In this document: positions 1 through 8,978 of the stretch, piece after piece
Position numbering within the stretch: position 1 is the first letter of the stretch
Layout: every line of letters begins with the position of its first letter
Notes under the pieces: model-generated
Told to the model about the DNA's origin: nothing
Seen by the model: the letters and a program-made list of their open reading frames with translations, nothing else
Databases searched by the model: none
Program-made: the position numbers and the translations under genes
NCBI RefSeq assembly: GCF_026000435.1
Contig: NZ_AP026763.1
Location: 3,100,001 to 3,164,000 of the forward strand
DNA length: 64,000 nucleotides
DNA from: Vibrio sp. STUT-A11
GTDB taxonomy: Bacteria > Pseudomonadota > Gammaproteobacteria > Enterobacterales > Vibrionaceae
Direction: 5' to 3'

Positions 1-346
1 AGTCATTCTCTATCATGAAGGATATTTGCTCTGAGAGCTTATCTTCCAGCCACAGATCGTCAGAGTCTAAGAATGCGATGAATCGACCCTTCGCTTTCTC
101 TATCGCAAAGTTTCGACTCGCACCAGCCCCTAAATTTTCGTCATTCTGATATATATATATATTATCGAATTTGTCAGCATAGCTTTTAATAACTTTCCAA
201 GTATTATCTGTAGACCTGTCATCTACTATGATAAGCTCCCAGTTTTTATATTTTTGAGATAATATACTATTAACACTGTCTTCAATTGTAAGTTCAGAAT
301 TATAAGAAGGCATTATTATAGAAACAAGGGGTTGTGTCTTTGGCAT
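1..346 (-). CDS. Glycosyltransferase family 2, N-terminal part (runs off window)
   Basis: I translated this from an ATG at 346 down to the window edge, giving about 115 residues of a GT-A fold glycosyltransferase. It opens with the family 2 start VSIIMPSYNSE, then has the nucleotide-binding IIVDDRSTDNT stretch and the metal-binding FLDSDD motif near residue 100. The protein would add a sugar from a nucleotide-sugar donor to a lipid-linked repeat unit at the cytoplasmic face of the inner membrane. It is the most distal gene seen of the JUMPstart-led polysaccharide operon. The C-terminal acceptor half lies outside the window, so the sugar specificity cannot be judged. Confidence 0.85.
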   Translation of the reverse strand, partial: MPKTQPLVSIIMPSYNSELTIEDSVNSILSQKYKNWELIIVDDRSTDNTWKVIKSYADKFDNIYIYQNDENLGAGASRNFAIEKAKGRFIAFLDSDDLWLEDKLSEQISFMIEND

Positions 347-366
347 AATACTGGCGACCTTACTAC

Positions 367-519
367 CTATCCGATTTTGTAAAATTTAGTGAAACCATAA
401 ACTATCCTCAGATTTAAAAAATTAGCCCTTGGCGCTACAAGGCCCATTTCACCTTTTAGTAGTACATTGATAAGCTGAGGGAGTTCATTAACCTTAGTTT
501 TTCTTAGGAATAGCCATAG
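367..519 (-). pseudogene. Remnant of an initiating sugar transferase (WcaJ/WbaP-type)
   Basis: Directly after the wzy stop, and in the same frame, the minus strand reads about 50 codons to a stop at 367-369. The first half contains FLRKTKVNELPQLINVL followed by GEMGLVAPR. This closely matches the conserved RKT-x-x-(D/N)ELPQL-x-NVL-x-G-(D/E)M-x-LVGPRP core of bacterial sugar transferases (PF02397), the enzymes that load the first sugar-phosphate onto undecaprenyl phosphate. The N-terminal membrane helices, the catalytic Asp-Glu region and the normal C-terminus are absent, and there is no start codon. It is therefore a fragment left by deletion or recombination between the polymerase and glycosyltransferase genes. 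Confidence 0.7.
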
Positions 520-1599
520 CTAATTAAATATTATACTGGAGTAATCATACTCCGCTGATGGAAAGGCGATCACTTTTAAACAGTAACCAAACAAAGTATA
601 TACAATCGCCAAATAAACTAAGTTTTTCTTATTCAATACGTACAGGTAGTAAAACGGTACAAACATAAAAGGTGCAAAGAAATAAAATAAACGGCTAAAA
701 CGGCCAAAATAGAATACAAACAAAGCACTATTAATGGTTACAACCCATACCGCTATTAAGCTTATATCTACTTTTCTAAACTTACTAATATCTGACTTTG
801 ACAAGTAATATATGAATAAAAAATAGAACGGATAGTTATACAGCCTCGTAGCTAATTGTATTAATGATACATTTTTTTCACGCTCTGCATTAAGATAATG
901 CTTATACATAGGGGCTATCGCACCTACTATAACGTCAATAAATTGATAAAGAATACCACTACCAAACAACATTAGCGTTATGATAAACATAAGCTTAACA
1001 TTCTTGACAACAAAAAAGCCTAATCTTCCTCTTAGTAAAAAAAGAGGTAACGTAAATATTATTGACTTATGCCATATTAAACCGATCATGAACATCAGTA
1101 TAGATAACGAATTTTTCCCTCTGATGAAATACACATAGGCGTTCATAAAAAACAATACAGCCACATATGCTCGTAATACGTTTAACTGATTGTGAAATAC
1201 ATTAGTAACAAAAAAGAAGAAAGAGAAAACTAATGCGATATGAACATAAGGATACCTTGGATATGCTATACGTATAAAATTTAGAAAAAGGAGTATCTGG
1301 ATAAGCCCTACAGAGACGAAAAGACTTTGACTACTTAAACCTAAATAGTTTAAAAATACGACCAGATAGTAAAATGCGTACTCATATTTACGATAATAAT
1401 AGTCTAACTCAGTTGGGGTATCAAAGATCCTTATATAATTAAAGTAGTCTGTACCTACCCCATATTGAAGCGAAGGTATAAACCATAAGAGTAAAAACAC
1501 CGAAAGAAAACAAAAAGTATCAAGAACGACATTTCTTTCATATTTGGAAAATAGAAGAAACCAAAAAACACAAAAGGCGTAAATTAAAACGAATAACAA
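520..1599 (-). CDS. wzy: EpsG-family polysaccharide polymerase (Wzy)
   Basis: A 359-residue, very hydrophobic protein with about ten predicted membrane segments. It has the EpsG/Wzy signature GVGTDYFNYIRIF near residue 48 and an N-x-LR motif (HNQLNVLRAY) near residue 137. Proteins of this family polymerise undecaprenyl-linked repeat units at the periplasmic face of the inner membrane. The start appears to be TTG (1597-1599) with an AAGGTAG-like ribosome site upstream. It follows a GT2 gene by a few bases in the same operon. The region is visibly AT-rich, typical of exchanged O-antigen genes. Family assignment is good; linkage specificity is unknown. Confidence 0.8.
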   Translation of the reverse strand: MLFVLIYAFCVFWFLLFSKYERNVVLDTFCFLSVFLLLWFIPSLQYGVGTDYFNYIRIFDTPTELDYYYRKYEYAFYYLVVFLNYLGLSSQSLFVSVGLIQILLFLNFIRIAYPRYPYVHIALVFSFFFFVTNVFHNQLNVLRAYVAVLFFMNAYVYFIRGKNSLSILMFMIGLIWHKSIIFTLPLFLLRGRLGFFVVKNVKLMFIITLMLFGSGILYQFIDVIVGAIAPMYKHYLNAEREKNVSLIQLATRLYNYPFYFLFIYYLSKSDISKFRKVDISLIAVWVVTINSALFVFYFGRFSRLFYFFAPFMFVPFYYLYVLNKKNLVYLAIVYTLFGYCLKVIAFPSAEYDYSSIIFN

Positions 1600-1607
1600 T
1601 TTCGAAG

Positions 1608-2471
1608 CTACCTTATCTTAAGTGCTTTTTTCACTACCAAGGAACTTGGTATCAAGTCTCTAACAAGGCTAAACTCAAAGGCCTTCAAATAGCTTAGAGA
1701 TGACCGTATATCCAGCTTGAATAACCTAATTAGCAATGGGAAAATTGAAATCCTGTACTTATTTTGCCCAACACTTACCAACTCTTGGTTGTATCGTATC
1801 ACAACACCTAGCCGGTCACGTAACCTAGTAACGCTATCATTTACAGTTAAGCCAGAGTTGTGTTCCTGAACGGAATAGTAAGATTGCTCGCTCACAGATA
1901 TCGATTTAGCTTTAATACCCGCTTTTAGAGAAAACATCGCATCATTGGATGCTGAGATCTCGTCAAATGACAAGCTATGATCGATGATAAACTTTCGTCT
2001 ATAGATCTTTGACCAAGGGACATGAAACTTATACCTAATCGCTTGATCCCCATCATCAATATATAACGACACTAACTGGGAATACCGATTATGTCTTGAA
2101 CCTGAACTACCATCTGGCTTATGACTCTTTGGAGAGAAGAAGTAAATATCCTTAACTAAATCCGATTCAGATATAGAATATAAGAGACGTGATAGAACTG
2201 GTTCATTTACCATATCATCAGCATCGAAAAAGGCGACATAATCTCTGGTCGCAAGCCCCAAGCCAATATTTCTGGCAGCTCCGGCACCTAGATTAGATTC
2301 TAGGCGCTTAACGATTACGTTACTTTGAGAACTCTCAACGACTTCATCTACTAATTCCTGCCCATGATCATCAACAATGATCACTTCATACAGATCGTTG
2401 TTGCTTACTAGTGGCAAAAGCTGTTTTAAATTATCATTTGAGTTATAAGCCGGAATAATAATAGATAACAT
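1608..2471 (-). CDS. Glycosyltransferase family 2
   Basis: A 287-residue GT-A glycosyltransferase. It shows the N-terminal LSIIIPAYNS strand, the VIIVDDHG donor-site segment, the AARNIGL helix and the FFDADD metal-binding motif near residues 80-85. A PWSKIYRR segment near residue 153 is typical of the acceptor side in polysaccharide GT2 enzymes. There is no membrane segment, so it acts in the cytoplasm on undecaprenyl-linked intermediates. The ATG at 2471 is closely spaced behind the upstream gene in the same minus-strand operon. The sugar transferred cannot be read from sequence. Confidence 0.88.
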   Translation of the reverse strand: MLSIIIPAYNSNDNLKQLLPLVSNNDLYEVIIVDDHGQELVDEVVESSQSNVIVKRLESNLGAGAARNIGLGLATRDYVAFFDADDMVNEPVLSRLLYSISESDLVKDIYFFSPKSHKPDGSSGSRHNRYSQLVSLYIDDGDQAIRYKFHVPWSKIYRRKFIIDHSLSFDEISASNDAMFSLKAGIKAKSISVSEQSYYSVQEHNSGLTVNDSVTRLRDRLGVVIRYNQELVSVGQNKYRISIFPLLIRLFKLDIRSSLSYLKAFEFSLVRDLIPSSLVVKKALKIR

Positions 2472-2480
2472 TCACAAACC

Positions 2481-3590
2481 TCACACTATATAGGATAACT
2501 CGTACACTCTTGCCATAAAGGTCATTAAATCAACTTCATTATTGCAAAAGCACTTATGTTCAGCGTTCCAATACTTATCAAGCTCTCTATTCATATAGCT
2601 TTCATATTCTTCCTGAGACAACGACATTAATCCCTTACGAGCAAAAGTCTGGTATATAAACGGAAGCTCAAATGCTGATACGTTGTAGTGTGAACCATAA
2701 ACATTATCTTCGCTGGATAACGCATCCAGAACATCAAGGCTCACGTACTTAAGTGATTTACAGAAGTTATCACTTGAGAAAAAGGCATTGTTAGGTTGTT
2801 TCGCGTAAATCTTAGAAAACGCGAACAGATTGAACAAATGGTAACCTCGCTCTTTATAGTTAACCTTCTTTCCTTTAGTTAACTCAGCACGCTTGTACGC
2901 CAACTTGTTAATCTTATTCTTTAGTGTTCTGCCATGATAAAGGTGGTTAATCAATCCATTATCTCGGATCTGAAAAGCACCATTTAAAGCACTGGACAAA
3001 AAACTATTCACAAAATCAGATTTGTTGTGAATTTTGCTATCTTCTAAGCAAGCGGCCAGCCATAGTTGGTGGTTGAACGTGAAGTCAGGAGTAAGCTTAC
3101 CTTTTTGACAATCGAATCGGTATGCGAAGCTATAAGTGCTATCAAAATCAGCACGAGCAGACATGGCTTCTAAAATCGCGATTCGGTTGCTCTGATTGTC
3201 TGCATCTAAACTATCACTTTCGATACTGAGGGCCTCGATGACCCAAGCTTCACCAATAACGCCATTACAAGTATCGTTAGCAAGTCCCCGTTGAATAAAC
3301 TGACCTTTCTTAAAGTATGGATTTGCGTCAACTAAGTATCTGACAAGCTGGTTCAGGTGCTTTTTGAAGCACTTCTCTTTCTCACTTTCCAGTTCAGTCT
3401 TTAATAAATTGGCCAATAAAACTACGAAGTGTGATGTATTTCTAATCGGAGTTTCATGGTGGATATAAGGACCATTGTGTCCCCCAGGGAAAAACATTTT
3501 GTTTTCTCCTGCTCGAACCAACACATTACTAATCACATAGTCAGCATGTTCCACCAACATGCGCATCATTCTACTTCTTAAACATTCCAT
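2481..3590 (-). CDS. Unassigned protein of the polysaccharide locus, possible alpha/alpha-toroid
   Basis: About 369 residues, largely helical by composition, with no signal peptide or membrane segment. I do not recognise a named family. Regularly spaced helix-like segments with aromatic and His/Asn-rich turns (GGHNGPYIHHET near the start, GVIGEAWVIEAL, FTFNHQLWLAACLED, YGSHYNVSAFELPFIY) suggest an alpha/alpha-barrel as seen in glycan hydrolases, lyases or epimerases. The open frame reaches a GTG at 3608, but the ATG at 3590 has a GGA site at good spacing, and an ATG pair at 3569/3566 is also possible. The start overlaps the preceding GT2 gene by about 20 bases, implying translational coupling. 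Function is unknown; a glycan-modifying role is inferred from context. Confidence 0.6.
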   Translation of the reverse strand: MECLRSRMMRMLVEHADYVISNVLVRAGENKMFFPGGHNGPYIHHETPIRNTSHFVVLLANLLKTELESEKEKCFKKHLNQLVRYLVDANPYFKKGQFIQRGLANDTCNGVIGEAWVIEALSIESDSLDADNQSNRIAILEAMSARADFDSTYSFAYRFDCQKGKLTPDFTFNHQLWLAACLEDSKIHNKSDFVNSFLSSALNGAFQIRDNGLINHLYHGRTLKNKINKLAYKRAELTKGKKVNYKERGYHLFNLFAFSKIYAKQPNNAFFSSDNFCKSLKYVSLDVLDALSSEDNVYGSHYNVSAFELPFIYQTFARKGLMSLSQEEYESYMNRELDKYWNAEHKCFCNNEVDLMTFMARVYELSYIV

Positions 3591-4443
3591 AAACGATTCC
3601 AACAGCACTAACTAATCTTAAACCCCAACCCAATAAAGTAATCGACAGTTTGTCAAAAACTGACAAATTCACACCTCTTCTCTTTGCCGTATTAAAAAGC
3701 TGAAGGGGGTTTGGTGGAATAAAGAACAATAGAACACGCTTCACAAAGTTTGGTATTACGGTTCCATCTACTTGCCAAATCTTATACCAGCCAGAAGACA
3801 CGCGGAACTGTTTCTTAATTAGATTATGTGTATTTCGTGATTCTTTTCGTACGATCCAGTCAGGCATAAACATAAGTTGAAAGCCCATAGATGTAGATTT
3901 CGATGTCCATAAAACATCCCCACCGCTTCGGATCTTTTCTTCAAATAGACCGACTTTCTCAATCGCTTTTGAACTCACAGCTAAACAAGCCGTTTTAGCT
4001 ACACCCGACTGCTTTACTGTTTTTTGGTTATCGATATTGATAATAGAGTCATAGATGTCTCCAGAGGTACTCTTGCTCTTGCTGTAAAATTTAACATTAG
4101 CAGCATAGACATTATCAGAGTCAAAATTTAAAATTTTATCAAACCAATTCCCTTCAGGTAGACATGTGGAATCTAAAAAAACATACCAATCGGACTTTTT
4201 ATGTTCTACACCTCTATTTCTCGCGGAGTATGGGCTATTTAAACAGCTAGTCTCATTAATTAAACATAATTCAAAAGAATAAGACTTATCTGAATAATAC
4301 TCCTTCCCTCCATTGTTAACACAAATAACATTTATTTCAGTTTCTTCAAGTAATGTACTGTTTGAAACTTGATCGTCGATACAATCTAATACATCTTTTA
4401 AATCGTCATTGAAATAAGGTATGATTATTGAAACTATCTTCAT
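3571..4443 (-). CDS. Glycosyltransferase family 2
   Basis: A 290-residue GT2 enzyme beginning VSIIIPYFNDD, with ARNRGVE near residue 77 and a VFLDSTCLP segment in place of a classical DxD. A second conserved region, FEEKIRSGGDVLWTSK, matches the acceptor-side ED/GD-W motif of rhamnosyl- or GlcNAc-type GT2 enzymes. A C-terminal hydrophobic stretch near residues 265-285 may anchor it to the inner membrane. Its stop overlaps the start of the next gene, and its ATG lies one base after the sulfotransferase stop, so translation is tightly coupled. The donor sugar is not predictable. Confidence 0.83.
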   Translation of the reverse strand: MKIVSIIIPYFNDDLKDVLDCIDDQVSNSTLLEETEINVICVNNGGKEYYSDKSYSFELCLINETSCLNSPYSARNRGVEHKKSDWYVFLDSTCLPEGNWFDKILNFDSDNVYAANVKFYSKSKSTSGDIYDSIINIDNQKTVKQSGVAKTACLAVSSKAIEKVGLFEEKIRSGGDVLWTSKSTSMGFQLMFMPDWIVRKESRNTHNLIKKQFRVSSGWYKIWQVDGTVIPNFVKRVLLFFIPPNPLQLFNTAKRRGVNLSVFDKLSITLLGWGLRLVSAVGIVYGMFKK

Positions 4444-4444
4444 T

Positions 4445-5476
4445 TTATTTTACCTTATACTTAAAATATCTATAACATATGCTAACTATATCTCTGAGAG
4501 ATAAATTTGATAAAAAGTCAAAAAAGTCTTTCAAGATGATCTCATAATCAGAAGTTTTAACTGTATCCTTTTCTTTTGGATATTTACCTTCTTTAAAATC
4601 TGAAAACTTAAGACCTTTTTCCTCAAATAGTATTTTGTTACACTCCTCGTAGTTCGACATAACTTCCTTCATTTCAGACTCACTAGGAAGAAACTTCTTA
4701 CTACCGTTTTTTGATAGTTTCTTCATGAAATGTGGTCTAATACAGAAGTCTAAAACCCCAGAAGAAAACACATGGTAGTTAAATATTATATTTTCTTTAC
4801 TTAACGCTTGATTTGTAACTTCATTTTTTACAGGAACATCTATTCCGATGTTCGTTAAAAAGTCATTAATTATGTTGTTTTTATAAAGACAGTTTTTATC
4901 AAACAAGTTCCAATATACATTTTCTTCTCCGAAGACTGAACGCCACAGTTCCAATTTACGTGCGTAGTTCAAATACTTATCAAAATACGGCTTATGCTCA
5001 GGTAAAGGAGTCAACTCTCTTCCATAAAACTTAGCTGCTGTAGACTCCTTAAATCTAAACCCTTGTTGATAGTGAGACAATAACTGCTCATCTTGTCTTC
5101 GAAAATATACAATAATAGAGATATCACTAAAGATATTCGACATTATTTTTTTAATGTTTTCTATACTCTCTCTTGTCATACACCAAGATAACTCTTCAGA
5201 AGATATAATAATATTCCCTTGTGTTTTACTTAGTTCAGAGAGTATTTTTTCACTTAGCCTGCCACAAAAGCTTTCATGTTTACCACTGAAGTCAATCCAA
5301 CTATTAATACTGCCTTCAGTATAATGAACTCTATTATTCACAGCTCTATTCTTTGAGAATAAGCTCCAACCATTATCCTCAAGTAAGTTTTTATTATCTA
5401 ACATAAACTTTTGAATAGAAGTAGTTCCTGTTTTGTGGGAACCTATGTGGATAATGAGCTTCCTACCTTTGTTCAT
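4445..5476 (-). CDS. Sulfotransferase-like protein
   Basis: A 343-residue cytoplasmic protein beginning IHIGSHKTGTTSIQKFM, which matches the 5'-phosphosulfate binding loop of PAPS-dependent sulfotransferases. A second segment, ISIIVYFRRQDEQLLSHY near residue 120, occupies the position of the 3'-phosphate binding strand-loop-helix with Arg and Ser. It would transfer sulfate from PAPS to a sugar hydroxyl of the repeat unit. The same operon carries cysD, cysC and cysN, which make PAPS, supporting this role. It is packed one to two bases from its neighbours on either side. The target residue is not known. Confidence 0.75.
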   Translation of the reverse strand: MNKGRKLIIHIGSHKTGTTSIQKFMLDNKNLLEDNGWSLFSKNRAVNNRVHYTEGSINSWIDFSGKHESFCGRLSEKILSELSKTQGNIIISSEELSWCMTRESIENIKKIMSNIFSDISIIVYFRRQDEQLLSHYQQGFRFKESTAAKFYGRELTPLPEHKPYFDKYLNYARKLELWRSVFGEENVYWNLFDKNCLYKNNIINDFLTNIGIDVPVKNEVTNQALSKENIIFNYHVFSSGVLDFCIRPHFMKKLSKNGSKKFLPSESEMKEVMSNYEECNKILFEEKGLKFSDFKEGKYPKEKDTVKTSDYEIILKDFFDFLSNLSLRDIVSICYRYFKYKVK

Positions 5477-5478
5477 TT

Positions 5479-6102
5479 TTAGTTAGATTCCCATAAATTA
5501 TGTTTAGTGATTAAGGACATTAATTCACTATCAGTACAACTATTCAGGTCTAAAGAGAAAAACTCTTTTCTGTCTTTCATTTGTTTGTAACTCCAATCCC
5601 ACCAATTTATTCTTTTTATAATTTCAGTTTTGCTGTCACTAAACCTATTTTTAATAACCTTAGCAGGGTTTCCAGCAGCGATACTATATGCGGGTATTGA
5701 TTTTGTTACGATACTACCTGCACCAATAATGGCTCCATCACCAATTTGTACTCCAGGCAAAATGACCACGCTATCTCCAATCCACACTGCATTTCCTATA
5801 CTAACTCTACCTTTAGATAGTCCAGCAACCGAAGTTTCAGGACAAATTTTCTTTTGTAGTTCAGATTGCATATTTAAATAACAAGTATGATGATTAGTAG
5901 ACCGGATTATCAATCGCCCTCCTATAGCGCAGTATTTTCCTATATCACAGTCTCCCAAATGAGATATATGATTAATCCTAGTTCCTGTCCCTATATTAAC
6001 GTCAGGGTGAATATAACTACCTTTAGCTACCTTTACGTTATTTTTCTTTAAATAAAACAACTTAGACTTTTGTTTTATAAATTTATAAATATATCTAATC
6101 AT
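5479..6102 (-). CDS. Hexapeptide-repeat O-/N-acetyltransferase
   Basis: A 207-residue left-handed beta-helix acyltransferase. Hexapeptide repeats run through the middle (INHISHLGDCDIGKYCAIGG, then VSIGNAVWIGDSVVILPGV and IGDGAIIGAGSIVTKSIP). An STNHHT segment near residue 67 provides the catalytic His region of the CatB/Vat-like group. It ends with the usual AAGNPAKVIKNRF. Such enzymes form trimers and acetylate sugar hydroxyls or amines using acetyl-CoA in the cytoplasm. Its ATG overlaps the wzx stop as ATGA, so the two are translationally coupled. It probably decorates a sugar of this repeat unit. Confidence 0.85.
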   Translation of the reverse strand: MIRYIYKFIKQKSKLFYLKKNNVKVAKGSYIHPDVNIGTGTRINHISHLGDCDIGKYCAIGGRLIIRSTNHHTCYLNMQSELQKKICPETSVAGLSKGRVSIGNAVWIGDSVVILPGVQIGDGAIIGAGSIVTKSIPAYSIAAGNPAKVIKNRFSDSKTEIIKRINWWDWSYKQMKDRKEFFSLDLNSCTDSELMSLITKHNLWESN

Positions 6103-7340
6103 TTTATGCTTTTATACATGAATAAGTTATATGTGAAATAAAAAATCATTGTTGCTATCGAGTACATAAACAGTGTATTAAATAGATCATCAGAAAATGT
6201 TAGTGATATATATCTAATTGGAAGAAATATAAATAACAACATTAGTCCTATTTCTTGTCTATTAACTATACTTAATGTGCTTGCTAGAGGGCTATTCATA
6301 AGTTGTGCACATTTACTGAGTCCAAGAATAAGCATGATTGTATTCACTTTCTCCCATTCATCACCCAGTAGAATATCAACACCAACTAAAGATAATAAAC
6401 CCACTCCTAATATAAAAACAATTGATACAATAGCTAATTTTTTTAGCGTGTTTAAATATCTGTTCTTCAATTGGTCAGGAGATATTTTATAGTCATCTGC
6501 AGCAAACTTGGTAAAAACTTGACTTAAGGCCCCTGAAACCAATGAAATAGGCATATCTAGCAATCTATTAGCCATCATATATATGCCAACAACTTCCATA
6601 TTAAAATGCCTTGATAGTACAAAAACAGGAAGGTTTATAGACACATTATTTAATATTGTATTTGTTGTATTTAGAGTTGGAAACTTGCCATATTTTTTTG
6701 CGTACCTAAAGAGTAAACTAAATGATAGGCTTCTTCTACTATTCAAAAGATGTTTACATCGTGCTGACGCCATTAAAATGATAAATAAATTAGAAGATAT
6801 GTATGAAACAATCAGAGTAGTAAATGAAGCGTTATATTGTCCTAACCCAATATTCATTCCATTATTTATTATCGCTTGGCTTCCTTTATTGTACGATAAT
6901 TGAGAGAAATCCCCCTTATATACTAGGCACATTTGCAACATTTGAACGAGCCCGTTTAAACCAACACCAATTGGGATCATCCATGCTACAACAAGAAGTT
7001 CAGTTGCATTAAAGTAGCTTAAAACAATTTCAGAAAAAAAATAAAATATAAGCCCGTACATTATTGTTGATATAAAAGTAGATAATAATGCTATTCGTAT
7101 CACTATTAACGATTGATATCTCCTTCTAGGTAATACTATAGCGAGCTCATATTTGAACGAGCTTACACTAGAAAAAACCAATACAATACTGATAAATAGC
7201 TGATAAGTTCCAAGTTCTTCTGGGGAATATAATCTAGCAATTATAGGTAGACTTAAAGCTGTAATAGCGGCTGTTAACACACCAGTAGACAATAGCTTTA
7301 CAAATCCCAAACTAAAATCGCTAAGATTTAATTTAAACAC
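6099..7340 (-). CDS. wzx: Wzx-type oligosaccharide flippase
   Basis: A 413-residue membrane protein with about twelve helices and the polysaccharide-synthesis flippase pattern: LSTGVLTAAITALSLPIIAR near the N-terminus, YSPEELGTYQLF, and FPTLNTTNTILNNVSINLPV in the middle. Wzx moves undecaprenyl-linked repeat units across the inner membrane for polymerisation by Wzy. The start codon is GTG at 7338-7340 with a GAGAC-like ribosome site. It is the first gene after a hairpin that separates it from cysN. The coding sequence is clearly more AT-rich than cysN next door, which suggests it belongs to an exchanged block that starts here. Confidence 0.85.
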   Translation of the reverse strand: MFKLNLSDFSLGFVKLLSTGVLTAAITALSLPIIARLYSPEELGTYQLFISIVLVFSSVSSFKYELAIVLPRRRYQSLIVIRIALLSTFISTIMYGLIFYFFSEIVLSYFNATELLVVAWMIPIGVGLNGLVQMLQMCLVYKGDFSQLSYNKGSQAIINNGMNIGLGQYNASFTTLIVSYISSNLFIILMASARCKHLLNSRRSLSFSLLFRYAKKYGKFPTLNTTNTILNNVSINLPVFVLSRHFNMEVVGIYMMANRLLDMPISLVSGALSQVFTKFAADDYKISPDQLKNRYLNTLKKLAIVSIVFILGVGLLSLVGVDILLGDEWEKVNTIMLILGLSKCAQLMNSPLASTLSIVNRQEIGLMLLFIFLPIRYISLTFSDDLFNTLFMYSIATMIFYFTYNLFMYKSIK

Positions 7341-7425
7341 TTTAATGTCTCTAATATCTCTTTTGTTAATATATTATTTTTCATAACTAATGTGCATTTC
7401 TATATATTATTTTTCTATTATACGA

Positions 7426-7452
7426 CTTGGTCTCTATAATATAGAGACCAAG
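7426..7452 (-). terminator. Perfect inverted repeat between cysN and wzx
   Basis: A 12-bp perfect stem around a 3-base loop (CTTGGTCTCTAT on one arm) lies about 30 bases after the cysN stop. No clean T-run follows on the minus strand; T-rich sequence (CTTTTATA) follows on the plus strand. It may be a partial terminator or an RNA-stabilising hairpin at the junction of the sulfate-activation genes and the AT-rich repeat-unit genes. RfaH-modified polymerase would be expected to read through. Confidence 0.5.
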
Positions 7453-7479
7453 CTTTTATACTCTAATTGTTATGCAAAA

Positions 7480-8889
7480 TTATATGTTCTTACATTCCCA
7501 CTCTGGATAATGCTTGCGAACATAGGCATTCAGTTCTTTCTCAGCTTGAGAATAAACACGACTAGGCTCACCTGATTTTTGTGATATTTGGCTTACCATA
7601 CCAGCGCCAACTGTGACATTGGTATGACGGTCGATAACAATAAATGCCCCTGTTTGAGGGAGAGTCGCGTAGGTATCAACGGCAATGTTATCCGTCAATG
7701 AAATACTGGATAAGGCAATCTCATTCAGATCGAGTGTTTCACTATTCTCCGCATGCTGCTGTAGTGTATTTACATCAATCTTATGATCAATATCCGTCAC
7801 TTTACCTGTGCATGATTTAGTAGCGAACTTGAAAATGTATTCTTTGTGGGTACGCATCGGGTTCTCACCCATCCAGACTACATGCGCTACCAATTTATTG
7901 GTTACCATTGGTTCGTGGCCAACATGCACCAGCATGTCTCCTCGAGAGACATCAATTTCATCTTCAAGAGTAATGGTAATGGCTTGACCAGGGTAAGCGG
8001 TCTCTAGTTCACCATCATGAGTGAAAATAGATTTAATACGTGACTGTTTACCTGACGGTAATGCTGTCACTTCGTCGCCAACTTGAACAATGCCCGAAGC
8101 AAGCGTGCCACAGAACCCTCTAAAGTCTAAGTTAGGGCGGTTGACATATTGAACAGGGAAGCGCATGTGCTCAAGATCTTTATCTTGGTCCACCTTTACT
8201 GTTTCAAGCAACTTCATTAATGTCGCACCCGGATACCAATCCATGTTCTCACTTGGGGTAACTACGTTATCACCCTTAAGCGCTGAGATTGGTACAAAGC
8301 GGATATCGTCAATATTGAAGTTCTTTGCCATTTCACGGTAATCAGCTTTGATTTTTTGGTAAACCTCTTGGCTATACTCCATCAAATCCATTTTGTTTAT
8401 AGCAACAATGATGTGCTTAATTCCTAACAGGCTACAGATGTAACTATGACGCTTGGTTTGAGTCTGAATGCCGTGGCGAGCGTCAACCATCACGATCGCA
8501 AGATCACACGTAGATGCACCTGTAACCATGTTACGAGTGTACTGTTCGTGCCCTGGTGTGTCTGCAATGATGAACTTACGTTTATCTGTAGAGAAATAGC
8601 GGTAAGCGACGTCAATTGTAATGCCTTGCTCACGTTCAGACTGAAGTCCATCAACGAGAAGTGCCAGGTCAAATGCTTCGTCGGTTGTATTGAACTTCTG
8701 CGAGTCTTTTTCAATCGCCGCCATCTGGTCTTCGTAGATAAGCTTACTATCAAACAGTAGACGACCAATCAGAGTAGATTTACCATCGTCAACGTTACCA
8801 CATGTCAAAAAGCGAAGCAGATCTTTGTTTTCATGAACTTTTAGGTAGGCTTCGATATCTGTAGCAATTAAGTCAGAAGAGTGAGACAT
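7480..8889 (-). CDS. cysN: Sulfate adenylyltransferase GTPase subunit CysN
   Basis: A 469-residue translation-factor-like GTPase, close to the usual 475. It has the P-loop GNVDDGKSTLIG near residue 31, the G3 motif DTPGHEQY near 112 and the G4 motif NKMDL near 167, followed by two beta-barrel domains. CysN uses GTP hydrolysis to drive the CysD reaction, ATP plus sulfate to adenosine 5'-phosphosulfate (APS). It is not fused to a CysC domain; cysC is a separate gene just upstream. Placement inside a polysaccharide operon, away from siroheme and sulfite-reductase genes, suggests supply of sulfate donor for glycan modification. This could be a second copy in the genome. Confidence 0.95.
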   Translation of the reverse strand: MSHSSDLIATDIEAYLKVHENKDLLRFLTCGNVDDGKSTLIGRLLFDSKLIYEDQMAAIEKDSQKFNTTDEAFDLALLVDGLQSEREQGITIDVAYRYFSTDKRKFIIADTPGHEQYTRNMVTGASTCDLAIVMVDARHGIQTQTKRHSYICSLLGIKHIIVAINKMDLMEYSQEVYQKIKADYREMAKNFNIDDIRFVPISALKGDNVVTPSENMDWYPGATLMKLLETVKVDQDKDLEHMRFPVQYVNRPNLDFRGFCGTLASGIVQVGDEVTALPSGKQSRIKSIFTHDGELETAYPGQAITITLEDEIDVSRGDMLVHVGHEPMVTNKLVAHVVWMGENPMRTHKEYIFKFATKSCTGKVTDIDHKIDVNTLQQHAENSETLDLNEIALSSISLTDNIAVDTYATLPQTGAFIVIDRHTNVTVGAGMVSQISQKSGEPSRVYSQAEKELNAYVRKHYPEWECKNI

Positions 8890-8978
8890 TTTTGTATCCT
8901 TTTCTAAAAGAGAGTATTAACACTCTCTTCTTTCATTTTGTTGTTATATCTAGAATATTTAATAGAAACATATAGGCA

